From NCBI RefSeq assembly GCF_002240355.1, contig NZ_CP016353.1:930001-994000 (forward strand): a stretch of DNA of 64,000 nucleotides, written 5' to 3'. Under the pieces are notes generated by a model, which saw nothing but the letters and a program-made list of their open reading frames with translations, ran no database searches and was not told the origin of the DNA. This document shows, in pieces, positions 34,656 through 43,809 of this stretch. Position 1 is the stretch's first letter, and each line of letters starts with the position of its first letter. Both the position numbers and the translations under genes were made by a program. The stretch comes from Prauserella marina. GTDB lineage: Bacteria; Actinomycetota; Actinomycetes; Mycobacteriales; Pseudonocardiaceae.

Positions 34656-36097
34656 ACCGGCAACACGTCGTGATCGTCGGCTACGGCATGGCGGGGGCGA
34701 GGCTCGCCGACGAAATGCGCACGCGCGATCCCGGCGGCGAGGCGACCAGAATCACGATGATCGGCGCCGAACCGCACCATGCCTACAACAGAGTGCTGCT
34801 GTCCTCGGTTCTCGCGGGAAACCTGCGGCACTCGACCGTACTGCTGCACGACGAACGCTGGGCCGAGGACAAGGGAATCGATCTCAGGATCGGCGTCGGC
34901 GCGACCGCGCTCGATCCGGTGGCGAGCACCGTCACGCTCACCGACGGCGGGGTCGTCGGCTACGACATCCTCGTGCTTGCCATGGGGAGCAGACCGTGGC
35001 TGCCTCCGGTGGAGGGACTCACGACAGAGGGCGGCGGACTCGCCGACGGCGCGCTGACCTTCCGCATGATCGACGACTGCGCCGAGATCCGGCGGCGCGC
35101 GAGGCCGGGTTCGCCGGTTGCCGTGCTCGGCGGCGGAGTGCTCGGTGTCGAGGCCGCGAAAGCACTCGCGGCCGGTGGCGCGGCGGTGACCGTGGTGCAT
35201 CCGGGCGAGCACATCATGGAGCGGCAACTCGACACCCGCGCGGCACGCGTGCTCACTCGCGTGCTCACCGGTCACGATATCGACTTCCGGATCGCCGCCT
35301 CCGCCGCGCGATACGTGCCAGGCGCGGGACTGAAACTCGACGACGGAAGCCATGTCGTCGCCGAGACCGTCGTGGTGTCGGCAGGCGTGCGAGCCGAAAC
35401 CTCGCTCGCGGATTCGGCAGGTCTGCTCGTCCGGCGCGGAATCGTCGTCGACGACGCGCTGCGCACGAACGACCGCCGGATCCACGCGATCGGCGACTGC
35501 GCGGAACATCGCTCGACCGGCGCCGGGCTCGTTCAACCGGCCTGGGAACAGGCCCGGGTGCTCGCCGATCTGCTCACCGGGGCCGACGACGCGGCACGTT
35601 ATCGCGGCAGCCGCGTGGTGACCCGGCTCAAGGCGCGCGGTGTCGACCTGACCGCGCTTGGCGAGCCCCACACCGATCCCGACGAGCCCGGCGCGGAGGT
35701 GCTCAGCTTCGACGACCCGGTCGGCTGCCGCTACGCGAAACTGGTGCTGCGCGAGGACAGGTTGACCGGCGCGATCCTGCTGGGTTTCCCCGATGCCGCC
35801 GCCACGATCGCTCAGCTCCACGATCGCGGTACTCCCGCGCCCCGCGACCGCCTCGGCCTTTTGCTCGGAAGGTCGCTGCCAAGCGGGTCTCCCACCGCGG
35901 CGAGCCCGGCCGACCTGCCCGCGAACGCGCTGGTGTGCCGGTGCAACTCGGTGAGCAAATCGGCTCTCGTCGACGCGTGGCGAACTGGTGCGACCGACGG
36001 CCCGGCACTTCGGGCGGCGACCAGAGCGGCCACCGGCTGCGGAAGCTGCGGCGACACCGTTCAGGGCATCGCCGACTGGCTGGCCGACACCGCATAG
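34652..36097 (+). CDS. FAD-dependent reductase with Bfd-type [2Fe-2S] tail, nitrate reductase electron donor
   Basis: 481 aa. The N-terminal FAD loop is VIVGYGMAGARLADEM and a second NAD-binding glycine loop is VLGGGVLGVEAAKALAAGG. This is the NirB N-terminal/rubredoxin-reductase architecture. The C-terminal Bfd-like domain carries C-x-C (VCRCNSVSK) and C-x2-C (GCGSCGD). It would pass electrons from NAD(P)H to the nitrate reductase, like Klebsiella NasB. It is related to the first half of NirB but lacks the siroheme domains. Confidence 0.87.
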   Translation: MNRQHVVIVGYGMAGARLADEMRTRDPGGEATRITMIGAEPHHAYNRVLLSSVLAGNLRHSTVLLHDERWAEDKGIDLRIGVGATALDPVASTVTLTDGGVVGYDILVLAMGSRPWLPPVEGLTTEGGGLADGALTFRMIDDCAEIRRRARPGSPVAVLGGGVLGVEAAKALAAGGAAVTVVHPGEHIMERQLDTRAARVLTRVLTGHDIDFRIAASAARYVPGAGLKLDDGSHVVAETVVVSAGVRAETSLADSAGLLVRRGIVVDDALRTNDRRIHAIGDCAEHRSTGAGLVQPAWEQARVLADLLTGADDAARYRGSRVVTRLKARGVDLTALGEPHTDPDEPGAEVLSFDDPVGCRYAKLVLREDRLTGAILLGFPDAAATIAQLHDRGTPAPRDRLGLLLGRSLPSGSPTAASPADLPANALVCRCNSVSKSALVDAWRTGATDGPALRAATRAATGCGSCGDTVQGIADWLADTA

Positions 36098-36129
36098 ACC
36101 GCGACCTCGTCAGTGACAAGGAGAAGCAC

Positions 36130-37479
36130 ATGAGTTCCCGCACGATCGAACACTGGGATCCGGAGGACGAGAACTTCTGGAACACCAAGGGAAAACGGGT
36201 CGCCAACCGCAACCTCTGGTTCTCGATCTTCGCCGAGCACATCGGCTTCTCCGTCTGGACACTGTGGTCGGTGCTCGTGTTGTTCATGGGGCCTGAGTAC
36301 GGGTTGAGCGCGGCCGACAAATTCCTGCTGGTGTCGACGCCCTCACTCGTCGGCGCCGTGCTGCGTATCCCCTACACGCTCGCGGTCGCGAAGTTCGGCG
36401 GTCGCAATTGGACGTTGATCAGCGCGGCGCTGCTGCTGGTTCCGACCGTGCTCGCCGCGATCGTGCTGCGGCCCGGCACGCCGATGTGGGTCTTCCTGCT
36501 CGTGGCCGCCATCGGCGGGGTCGGCGGCGGCAACTTCGCCTCCTCGATGACGAACATCAACTCGTTCTTCCCCGAACGGCTCAAAGGCGCCGCGCTCGGC
36601 CTCAACGCGGGCGGAGGCAACCTCGGCGTCGCGGCCATCCAACTCGTCGGTCTGCTCGTGATCAGTACGGCTGGATCGTCGGCACCGCAGCTCATCTGCT
36701 ACATCTACCTCCCGCTCATCGTGCTGGCCATGACCGGTGCGGCCCTGTTCATGGACAACATCGCGCATGTTCAGCGGGAGGGCAACGCGATGCGCGAGGT
36801 GTTGCGGGACAAGCATTCCTATGTCATGTCGATCCTCTACATCGGAACGTTCGGTTCGTTCATCGGGTACAGCTTCGCGTTCGGACTCGTGTTGCAGAAC
36901 CAGTTCGACCGCACGCCGTTGCAGGCGGCGCAGGTGACGTTCATCGGGGCGTTGCTCGGCTCCGTGATCAGGCCGGTGGGTGGCAGGCTCGCCGACAAGC
37001 TCGGTGGTTCGAAGGTCACGCTGAGCACGTTTCTCGCCATGGCGTTCAGCACCGTGCTGTGCATAGCGGCCTCCAACGCCGACTCCCTTCCGCTCTTCAT
37101 GACGGGTTTCGTCCTGCTGTTCGTGTTCTCCGGGATCGGCAACGGCTCCACCTACAAGACCATTCCCGCGATCTTCCACACCAAGGCGCTCACGGCGATC
37201 GAGAAAGGGGAAAGGGAAGACCTCGCCTTCTCAAGGTCTCGCAGGCTCTCCGGTGCGCTCATCGGCATCGCGGGCGCCGTCGGCGCGCTCGGCGGGTTGT
37301 TCATCAACCTCGCGTTCCGGGCCTCGTTCACGAGCACGGGTTCCGGCGTTCCCGCGTTCGTGTCGTTCCTGGTGTTCTACGCGATCTGCTTCGTGCTGAC
37401 CTGGGCCGTCTACCTGCGCGGCTCCGCGCGTTCGACGAGCGGTGAGCGGGAACCGGCCTTCGCGGGAGCCGGGGTATGA
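36130..37479 (+). CDS. narK: Nitrate/nitrite transporter, NarK/NasA MFS family
   Basis: 449 aa, about 12 transmembrane helices. The nitrate signatures are present: GVGGGNFASSMTNINSFFPE and, in the second half, GIGNGSTYKTIPAIF. Conserved arginines lie in the first and second halves (VLRIPYTLA, VIRPVGGRLADKLGG). It imports nitrate or exchanges nitrite for it. AAGGAGAAGCAC precedes ATG 36130. Confidence 0.93.
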   Translation: MSSRTIEHWDPEDENFWNTKGKRVANRNLWFSIFAEHIGFSVWTLWSVLVLFMGPEYGLSAADKFLLVSTPSLVGAVLRIPYTLAVAKFGGRNWTLISAALLLVPTVLAAIVLRPGTPMWVFLLVAAIGGVGGGNFASSMTNINSFFPERLKGAALGLNAGGGNLGVAAIQLVGLLVISTAGSSAPQLICYIYLPLIVLAMTGAALFMDNIAHVQREGNAMREVLRDKHSYVMSILYIGTFGSFIGYSFAFGLVLQNQFDRTPLQAAQVTFIGALLGSVIRPVGGRLADKLGGSKVTLSTFLAMAFSTVLCIAASNADSLPLFMTGFVLLFVFSGIGNGSTYKTIPAIFHTKALTAIEKGEREDLAFSRSRRLSGALIGIAGAVGALGGLFINLAFRASFTSTGSGVPAFVSFLVFYAICFVLTWAVYLRGSARSTSGEREPAFAGAGV

Positions 37480-37517
37480 CCGCCCGCACCCGGCCTCTCC
37501 GGCAGGGGGAGCGTTCG

Positions 37518-37533
37518 GTAACACAGCCGCAAC
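37518..37533 (+). promoter_or_regulatory. GlnR-box-like site upstream of nirB
   Basis: GTAAC-ACAGCC-GCAAC matches the actinobacterial GlnR half-site pair gTnAC-n6-GaAAC with one difference. It lies 65 bases before the nirB ATG in a 118-base gap. GlnR and NnaR jointly activate nirB in streptomycetes and mycobacteria. Confidence 0.5.
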
Positions 37534-37597
37534 GTCGCCGACCTGAGCCGGATACGCGCGGCGGCGAGCATGGGGGACGTTCACGGAGGTTGCTGGT

Positions 37598-40117
37598 ATG
37601 AGCGCGACGCTGGTCGTCATCGGACACGGAATGGTGGCACACCGCCTTGTCGAGGCCGTCCGGTCCGAGGATGCCGGGGAAACGTGGCGGATAGTGGTAC
37701 TCGGTGAGGAGGACCGGCCCGCCTACGACCGGGTCGGGTTGACGTCCTATGTGGAAGATTGGGACGCGGGGGCACTCGAACTGCCCGGCGCCGATTACGC
37801 GGGTGACCCCTCGGTCGAGCTGCGGCTCGGTGACCCGGTCGTCGAGATCGAGCGGGAGACCCAGCGGGTTCGTACCGCGAGCGGGTACAGCGTGCGCTAC
37901 GACGCGGTGGTCATCGCGACCGGTTCGAGGCCGTTCGTGCCACCCGTCCCTGGAAAGGATCTTCCCGGCTGTTTCGTCTACCGTACGATCGCCGACCTCG
38001 ACGCGATCAGGGCCGGGGTGGAGTCGGCCGTGCGTGGGAAGGGCAGGGCGGCCGCCGCTGTCGTCGGCGGCGGGCTGCTCGGCCTCGAAGCCGCGAAGGC
38101 GTTGCGGGACATGGGCTTGTCGCCACACGTGGTCGAGTTGGCACCGTGGCTGATGCCGGTTCAGGTCGACGAGGGCGGTGGCGGTGTCCTGCGCGGCCTC
38201 GTCACCTCGCTCGGTGTCACGGTGCACACCGCGACGTCCACGGAATCGATCGTGCGCGACCGAGGCAGGCTTCGCGCGAATCTCAGCAATGGCACCGAAC
38301 TCGACGTCGATCTGGTCGTCTTCTCGGCGGGGATCCGGCCACGCGACGACCTCGCGAGAAATGCCGGGCTCGCGATCGCCGAGCGGGGCGGGATTCTCGT
38401 CGACGAGCGATGCCGCACGAGCGATCCCGCCATCTACGCCGTCGGCGAGTGTGCCGCCATCGAAGGCACGGTGTACGGCCTGGTCGTGCCGGGATACTCG
38501 ATGGCCGAGGTCGTCGCGACAGGTCTGCTCGGCGGCGAGGCGGGTTTTCCCGGCGCGGACACGTCGGCGAAACTCAAGTTGCTCGGGGTCGACGTCGCGA
38601 GTTTCGGCGACGCGCACGCGGTAACCGAAGGCGCACTGGAGGTCGTCGTCAACGACGCGGTGCGCGGCACGTACCAGAAGCTCGTCGTCTCCGACGACGC
38701 GAGTGTGCTGCTCGGCGGGATCCTCGTCGGGGACGCGAGCGAGTACACCCTGCTGCGCTCCCTTGTCGGCAAGCGGCTGCCCGCCGAACCGGTCGCGCTG
38801 CTCGCGCCCGAGGGTTCGCGGGGTGCCGGGGCTGGAATCGACGCGCTGCCACCGGAAGCGCAGATCTGCTCGTGCAACGCGGTGTCGAAGGGCGCGCTCA
38901 CCGAGGCCATCACGGTGCACGGCTGCGACAGCGTGAGCGCGCTCAAGGAGTGCACGCGCGCGGGTAGCTCGTGCGGCTCGTGTGTGCCGATGCTGGGGGC
39001 GCTGCTCGCCGCGTCCGGCGTGGCGCGGTCCACGGCGCTGTGCGAGCATTTCCCTCAGTCGAGGGCCGAGCTGTTCGAGATCGTCATGGCGACCGGTATC
39101 ACCACGTTCAGCGCGCTCATCGCCGGATACGGCAAGGGAACCGGTTGCGCGGTCTGCAAACCGGCGGTCGCGTCGATACTGGCGACGCTGGGAAACGAGC
39201 ACGTGCTCGGCGGGGAGCGGGCCGGCTTGCAGGACACCAACGACCGCTTTCTCGCCAATATGCAGCGCAACGGCACGTACTCGGTCGTTCCGCGCATCCC
39301 GGGAGGCGAGATCACTCCTGACAAGCTGATCGTCATCGGCGAGGTTGCCAGGGATTTCCGGCTCTACACGAAAATCACCGGAGGACAGCGGATAGACCTG
39401 TTCGGCGCCACCGTCGACCAGTTGCCGATGATCTGGAAACGGCTGGTCGAAGCCGGTTTCGAATCGGGCCACGCGTACGGAAAAGCCTTGCGCACGGTCA
39501 AGTCCTGTGTCGGAAGCACCTGGTGCCGGTACGGACAGCAGGACAGCGTCGGGCTCGCCGTCGAACTGGAGTTGCGCTACCGGGGGCTCAGGTCCCCTCA
39601 CAAGCTCAAATCAGGGGTGTCCGGCTGTGCCCGGGAATGCGCGGAGGCTCGTGGCAAGGACTTCGGGATCGTCGCCACCGAGCAGGGCTGGAACCTCTAC
39701 GTCGGCGGCAACGGCGGTGCCATGCCCCGGCATGCGCGACTGCTCGTTTCCGATGTGGACAGAGAATGGCTGATCCGGATCATCGACAGGTTCCTCATGT
39801 TCTACGTGAGGACGGCGGACCGGTTGCAGCGCACCGCGCCGTGGATCGAGGAGCTGGAGGGCGGGATCGACCACCTTCGCGCCGTCGTCGTGGACGACAG
39901 CCTCGGTATCTGCGCCGAACTGGAGGACGCGATGGCGCGGCACGTCGAGAGCTATCAGGATGAATGGAAAGGCGTGCTGGAGGACGAGGACAAGCTCGCG
40001 AGGTTCACCTCGTTCGTCAACGCCCCGGAAACGCCCGATCCGACCGTCTCCTTCAGAAGTGAGCGTGAGCAGAACGTGCCCGTGCTGCTCGGTGTTCCCA
40101 GCGTGGGTGGCCGATGA
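37598..40117 (+). CDS. nirB: Assimilatory nitrite reductase large subunit NirB
   Basis: 839 aa, normal length. The FAD domain (VIGHGMVAHRL) and NAD loop (VVGGGLLGLEAAKALRDMG) come first. A Bfd-like [2Fe-2S] region (CSCNAVSK from C424; CGSC) follows, then the siroheme/4Fe-4S half with C637, C643, C677 and C681. It reduces nitrite to ammonium with NAD(P)H. The nirD ATG overlaps its stop (ATGA). Confidence 0.95.
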   Translation: MSATLVVIGHGMVAHRLVEAVRSEDAGETWRIVVLGEEDRPAYDRVGLTSYVEDWDAGALELPGADYAGDPSVELRLGDPVVEIERETQRVRTASGYSVRYDAVVIATGSRPFVPPVPGKDLPGCFVYRTIADLDAIRAGVESAVRGKGRAAAAVVGGGLLGLEAAKALRDMGLSPHVVELAPWLMPVQVDEGGGGVLRGLVTSLGVTVHTATSTESIVRDRGRLRANLSNGTELDVDLVVFSAGIRPRDDLARNAGLAIAERGGILVDERCRTSDPAIYAVGECAAIEGTVYGLVVPGYSMAEVVATGLLGGEAGFPGADTSAKLKLLGVDVASFGDAHAVTEGALEVVVNDAVRGTYQKLVVSDDASVLLGGILVGDASEYTLLRSLVGKRLPAEPVALLAPEGSRGAGAGIDALPPEAQICSCNAVSKGALTEAITVHGCDSVSALKECTRAGSSCGSCVPMLGALLAASGVARSTALCEHFPQSRAELFEIVMATGITTFSALIAGYGKGTGCAVCKPAVASILATLGNEHVLGGERAGLQDTNDRFLANMQRNGTYSVVPRIPGGEITPDKLIVIGEVARDFRLYTKITGGQRIDLFGATVDQLPMIWKRLVEAGFESGHAYGKALRTVKSCVGSTWCRYGQQDSVGLAVELELRYRGLRSPHKLKSGVSGCARECAEARGKDFGIVATEQGWNLYVGGNGGAMPRHARLLVSDVDREWLIRIIDRFLMFYVRTADRLQRTAPWIEELEGGIDHLRAVVVDDSLGICAELEDAMARHVESYQDEWKGVLEDEDKLARFTSFVNAPETPDPTVSFRSEREQNVPVLLGVPSVGGR

Positions 40118-40449
40118 CCACGGTGCGGGAGTGGACCGTCGTGTGCCCCGTCGAGCGCGTTCCCCGAGACTGCGGGGTAGCCGCGTTGCTGCCCGGTGAC
40201 GTTCAGGTCGCGATATTCCGTACCGGCGACGAATACCACGCACTGTCCAACGTGGATCCGTTCAGCGGGGCGGCAGTACTGTCGAGGGGAATTCTCGGTG
40301 ACAGCGCTGGCGAACCCTTCGTCGCGTCGCCGGTGTACAAGCAGCGCTTCGGCTTGCGCGACGGAAGGTGTCTCGACGATCCCGCCGTAAGGGTGACCAC
40401 CTTCGGCGTCGACGTCACGGACGGCATGGTGCGGGTGAGCCCGCCATGA
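40114..40449 (+). CDS. nirD: Nitrite reductase small subunit NirD
   Basis: 111 aa, Rieske-like fold: VQVAIFRTGDEYHALSNVDP and FVASPVYKQRFGLRDGRCLD. As usual for NirD the 2Fe-2S ligands of true Rieske proteins are missing. It pairs with NirB. Start and stop each overlap the neighbours by four bases. Confidence 0.93.
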   Translation: MTTVREWTVVCPVERVPRDCGVAALLPGDVQVAIFRTGDEYHALSNVDPFSGAAVLSRGILGDSAGEPFVASPVYKQRFGLRDGRCLDDPAVRVTTFGVDVTDGMVRVSPP

Positions 40450-41576
40450 CCGAGGTCAGACCGCTGGCCGGGTTCTCGATCGGCGTCACGGCGGCGCGCC
40501 GTGCCGACGAGCTTGGCGCCTTGCTGGTGCGCAAGGGCGCGTCGGTGCGCTACGGCCCCGCGATCCGGATCGTGCCACTCGCCGACGACACCGAACTGCG
40601 CGCGGCGACGGAGACACTGCTCGATCATTCCGCCAGCGCCGTCGACATCGTCGTCGCGACGACGGGCATCGGCTTCCGCGGCTGGTTCGAGGCAGCGGAA
40701 GGCTGGGGACTGGGTGACGAACTACTGGCGACTCTCGGCAGGACCCGGTTGCTCACCAGGGGGCCGAAAGCCAAGGGAGCCGTCCGGGCCGCCGGTCTGT
40801 CCGAAGTGTATTCTCCGGAATCGGAAAGCAACGCCGAACTGCTGCGGCATCTGCTCGATTCCGGGGTCGGCGGCATGCGGATCGCGGTCCAGTTGCACGG
40901 CGAACCGTTGCCCCACTTCGTGCACACACTGCGGTCGGCGGGGGCCGAGGTCATCGAGGTACCGGTGTATCGCTGGGTCGGCCCCGCCGACCCTGGCCCG
41001 CTCGACCGGTTGATCGACGCCGTACTCGACGGCTGCGTCGACGCGCTTCCCTTCACCAGCGCGCCCGCCGTCGCGAGCATGCTGGCGATGGCGAGGCGCA
41101 CCGGGCGCGACGCCGCGCTCGTCGACGCGCTCGGCTCCCGCGTCGTCGTCGCCTGCGTCGGCCCGATCACCGCCGGTCCACTCGCCGCGCTGGGAATTCC
41201 GACTGTCCAGCCACGACGATCCCGGATCGGGGCGCTGGCGAGAACACTCGGCGAAGAACTCGTCGCGAGATCGCCGAGCATGTGCGCGGCCGGGAGGGAC
41301 GTCCGGCTCCGTGGTCAGGCGGCGCTTGTGGACGGAGAGCTGCGCGAGGTGGCTCCCGCGCCCATGGCCGTACTGCGCGCGCTCGCCGCGCGGCCGGGAA
41401 GAGTGGTGTCGCGGAAGGAATTACGCGACGTGCTGCCTTCCGGCGGGGAGGACCACGCCGTCGAGACGGCGATCGGCAGGCTGCGCACGGCGCTCGGTGA
41501 GGCAGGCCTGGTGCAGACCGTCGTCAAGCGCGGATACCGGCTCGCCGTCACCGTCGGCGATGGAGAGCGGCGGTGA
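40446..41576 (+). CDS. nnaR: HemD-domain plus winged-helix regulator (NnaR-type)
   Basis: 376 aa. Residues 1 to about 265 form a uroporphyrinogen-III-synthase-like domain (VTTGIGFRGWFEAAEGWG has the family variant ATTGIGFRGW; RGPKAKGAVRA; TSAPAV). Residues about 285-372 form an OmpR-type winged helix (LRALAARPGRVVSRKEL, DVLPSG, VETAIGRLRTALG, VVKRGYRLAV). This fusion is NnaR, the co-activator that works with GlnR on nitrate/nitrite genes. It is encoded directly in the regulon it should control. HemD catalysis is not excluded. Confidence 0.88.
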   Translation: MTEVRPLAGFSIGVTAARRADELGALLVRKGASVRYGPAIRIVPLADDTELRAATETLLDHSASAVDIVVATTGIGFRGWFEAAEGWGLGDELLATLGRTRLLTRGPKAKGAVRAAGLSEVYSPESESNAELLRHLLDSGVGGMRIAVQLHGEPLPHFVHTLRSAGAEVIEVPVYRWVGPADPGPLDRLIDAVLDGCVDALPFTSAPAVASMLAMARRTGRDAALVDALGSRVVVACVGPITAGPLAALGIPTVQPRRSRIGALARTLGEELVARSPSMCAAGRDVRLRGQAALVDGELREVAPAPMAVLRALAARPGRVVSRKELRDVLPSGGEDHAVETAIGRLRTALGEAGLVQTVVKRGYRLAVTVGDGERR

Positions 41577-42274
41577 TCGTGCTTGCCGCGCACGGAACGC
41601 GGGATCCTGATGGAGCTGTCGCCGTCGACCTGCTCGCCGACGGCGTGCGGGCGAGCGGCATCGACGTCCGCGTCGCATACGCGGACGTGCGGCCACCCGG
41701 CATCGCCACCGTGCTCGGCTCGCTGGAAGGGCCTTCCGTCGTCGTGCCCGCGTTCCTCGCGCCCGGATACCACGTGCGCGAGGACATCCCGGCCAGTATC
41801 GCGGAGGGAAAGCGACATCCCGTCGCGCTCGCGAAACCGCTTGGGCCCGCTCCCGAACTGCTGACCGCGCTCGACGACCGGCTGCGCTGCGCGGGCCACC
41901 GCCGCGAGGACGCGGTCGTCCTCGCGGCGGCGGGATCGCGGGACCCCCTCGCGCTCGCAGCCATCGACGACGTCGAGCTGGCTTTCGGCGCCATGCTGGG
42001 AAAGCCGGTCGTTCTGGGATTCGCCGCGCCCGCGCTCAGGGGCCAGCTTTCGGTGGCCGAGGCGGTGGAACGAGCGCGAGCTGGCAAACGAAGGGTCGCG
42101 GTTGCCAGCTGGTTGCTCGCACCAGGGGTTTTCCACCGCAGGGTCGCCGAATCGGGCGCCGAGGTGGTCGCCGGTCCACTGTGCACGGCGACCGGAGCCC
42201 ATCCCTTGGTGACCGCACTCGTGGTGCGCAGGTACGCCGAGGCTCAGGTCCAGCTGACCCGGGACCCGGTGTAG
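41573..42274 (+). CDS. Sirohydrochlorin ferrochelatase-like protein (CbiX family)
   Basis: 233 aa. MIVLAAHGTRDP carries the catalytic His of class II chelatases, with a repeat-like second half (AAAGSRDPLALAAIDDVE). It should insert iron into sirohydrochlorin to make siroheme for NirB. GTG 41573 overlaps the nnaR stop. Its last 31 bases are antisense to the end of the next, convergent gene. No uroporphyrinogen methyltransferase gene is in the cluster. Confidence 0.87.
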   Translation: MIVLAAHGTRDPDGAVAVDLLADGVRASGIDVRVAYADVRPPGIATVLGSLEGPSVVVPAFLAPGYHVREDIPASIAEGKRHPVALAKPLGPAPELLTALDDRLRCAGHRREDAVVLAAAGSRDPLALAAIDDVELAFGAMLGKPVVLGFAAPALRGQLSVAEAVERARAGKRRVAVASWLLAPGVFHRRVAESGAEVVAGPLCTATGAHPLVTALVVRRYAEAQVQLTRDPV

Positions 42275-43365
42275 CCGCGAATTTCGGCGACCCGCTCCGC
42301 CTCGATGCCGACATCGGCTTTGGCCTTTTTGGACAGCGGGAGAAACGCGATGGCCGACACCTCAAGGGACTTGCCGGCTGCCTTCGCCCGCCACGTCCCC
42401 GCCACGGCTCCCTCGGCCAGTATCGCACCTGGGTTGCCGAGGATCTTCCAGATTTCCTTGCGCATCGCCTTGTCCGGTACGAGCGTGTCCCTGTCCCTTC
42501 CCTGTAGGAACGGGTCCCACGGGGGGAGAAGCCGAACCGGGGAGGGTTCGGGAGGATTCTCTACATCGGACACCGCGTCGGCAGGAATGAAAGCCCGCTT
42601 GCCGTCGACGTCGACCTCGGCCACCTTTTCCTTCGGCCACAACGCTTCGAGTACCTTCGCGCGTGTGGTACCGACGAACCCGGCCGCGTCGGCCGCTGTG
42701 GCGGGACCGTGCAGCCGAAGGTAGCGCTCCACGGTCAGTTTGGCCTCGGCGACGTCCATGGTGGCCGGTATTCGAGGACGGCTCCGCAGCGGAAACAGGG
42801 TCGCGGGCGAGACGCCTGGTTCGAGCGCGATGCCCGCGAGCGGGGTGGCCAGCCGCATGAGCTGCTCGTGGATGTGGGTGGCCTGGCAGGGCCTGCACCA
42901 TCGCGAGAGCCCGGCCGGGATCCGCTTGGTCACCGCCTCGCTCGCGGCGCCCTTCGTCATCGGCTTGCCGACGACGGCCCGCAGAGCCTTTGCCGCTGTC
43001 GTCAGAACCTCGCCGGCCGGCATTCCCGCCTCGGCGATTTCCTTGCGCTGCCAGCCCATCCTGGCCTCGGCGTCGGTGTCGTCGAAGGGAACCAGCCCCG
43101 GGATCAGGCCGAGGAACCCCGCGCTCCGGTGATAGTGCGGCGCCCCGCGATGCGACCAGGCCAGCGTGAACTGATCGTCGTCCACAAGTGACGGTGGGGG
43201 GCCGGGAAGTCGTGCCGCCAGCGCGAGTCTCGCGGTGTCCCGCTTCGTAACGTCCTGAACCCCGAGTTCGAACACCGCCAGCCGTTCTGGGTCGGCGATC
43301 TCCCTGTGCAGGCCATGCGCCGCGATGCGGTAGGCCAGCACCTGAGAGCGGTCGATCGACAGCAC
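42244..43365 (-). CDS. Winged-helix DNA-binding domain protein (HTH_42/AlkX-AlkZ-like)
   Basis: 373 aa. RLALAARLPG, FTLAWSHRGAPHYH (catalytic-like Q-x-D region is not clear), LLPPWDPFLQGRDR and GTWRAKAAGK are typical of PF06224 proteins. Members such as AlkZ are DNA glycosylases for crosslinks; many others are uncharacterised. It is co-transcribed with the DUF3224 gene, nine bases upstream, and overlaps the chelatase gene tail in antisense. Confidence 0.72.
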   Translation of the reverse strand: MLSIDRSQVLAYRIAAHGLHREIADPERLAVFELGVQDVTKRDTARLALAARLPGPPPSLVDDDQFTLAWSHRGAPHYHRSAGFLGLIPGLVPFDDTDAEARMGWQRKEIAEAGMPAGEVLTTAAKALRAVVGKPMTKGAASEAVTKRIPAGLSRWCRPCQATHIHEQLMRLATPLAGIALEPGVSPATLFPLRSRPRIPATMDVAEAKLTVERYLRLHGPATAADAAGFVGTTRAKVLEALWPKEKVAEVDVDGKRAFIPADAVSDVENPPEPSPVRLLPPWDPFLQGRDRDTLVPDKAMRKEIWKILGNPGAILAEGAVAGTWRAKAAGKSLEVSAIAFLPLSKKAKADVGIEAERVAEIRGYTGSRVSWT

Positions 43366-43374
43366 TCACGCCTC

Positions 43375-43770
43375 CTAGCCGAACACGTAGTCGAACGTGT
43401 ATTCGATGGTCTCCGTGGCGCCTGCCGCCGTTCCGGTGCCGGTGAGGCCGGACAATTCGCCGGTGCCGGAGCCGGGAACGACCGACCATACGTCCCGGAT
43501 ACCCTCCGCCCCGTACGTTACGTCGTGCCGGATCACGAAGCTGCCCTTGCGCCCTTCGACCGATCCGACGATGTGCTCGAAGCCCGGAGCGGACTGGCCG
43601 CCGCCGTACTGGGAATCCGCGTAGTACAGCAGGTAGTCGCAGGTCGAGGTGCCCTCGATGATTCCTTGGTAGGCGAAGGTCACGTGGGCGTGCGCGTAGC
43701 GGGGGCCGTCCTCGGCGCCGCTCACGACGTGCTCGTCCCAGCTTTGCATGGTGTAGGTGTTGTCGCTCAT
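43375..43770 (-). CDS. DUF3224 domain protein
   Basis: 131 aa. SWDEHVVSGAEDGPRYAHAH, GIIEGTSTCDYLLYYAD and GSFVIRHDVTYGAEGIRDVW identify DUF3224, an allene-oxide-cyclase-like barrel family of unknown role. AGGGTGG precedes the ATG. It is divergent from the WYL regulator gene with a palindrome in the 61-base gap, so it is probably that regulator's target. Confidence 0.85.
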   Translation of the reverse strand: MSDNTYTMQSWDEHVVSGAEDGPRYAHAHVTFAYQGIIEGTSTCDYLLYYADSQYGGGQSAPGFEHIVGSVEGRKGSFVIRHDVTYGAEGIRDVWSVVPGSGTGELSGLTGTGTAAGATETIEYTFDYVFG

Positions 43771-43792
43771 GAGCCCACCCTGCCTTCGAAGA

Positions 43793-43809
43793 CTGACATC
43801 TTCTGTCAG
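43793..43809. promoter_or_regulatory. Palindrome CTGACA-n5-TGTCAG between DUF3224 and WYL regulator genes
   Basis: CTGACATCTTCTGTCAG has perfect 6-bp arms around TCTTC. It lies 22 bases before the WYL ATG and 22 bases before the DUF3224 ATG, centred in the divergent promoter. It is the likely operator of the WYL protein. Confidence 0.7.

Noticed and set aside
37328-39601. 757-residue open frame on the minus strand
   Set aside because: It lies antisense to nirB, is rich in Arg, His, Asp and Gly with no motif, and is the usual GC-rich shadow of a real gene. NirB has all cofactor ligands.
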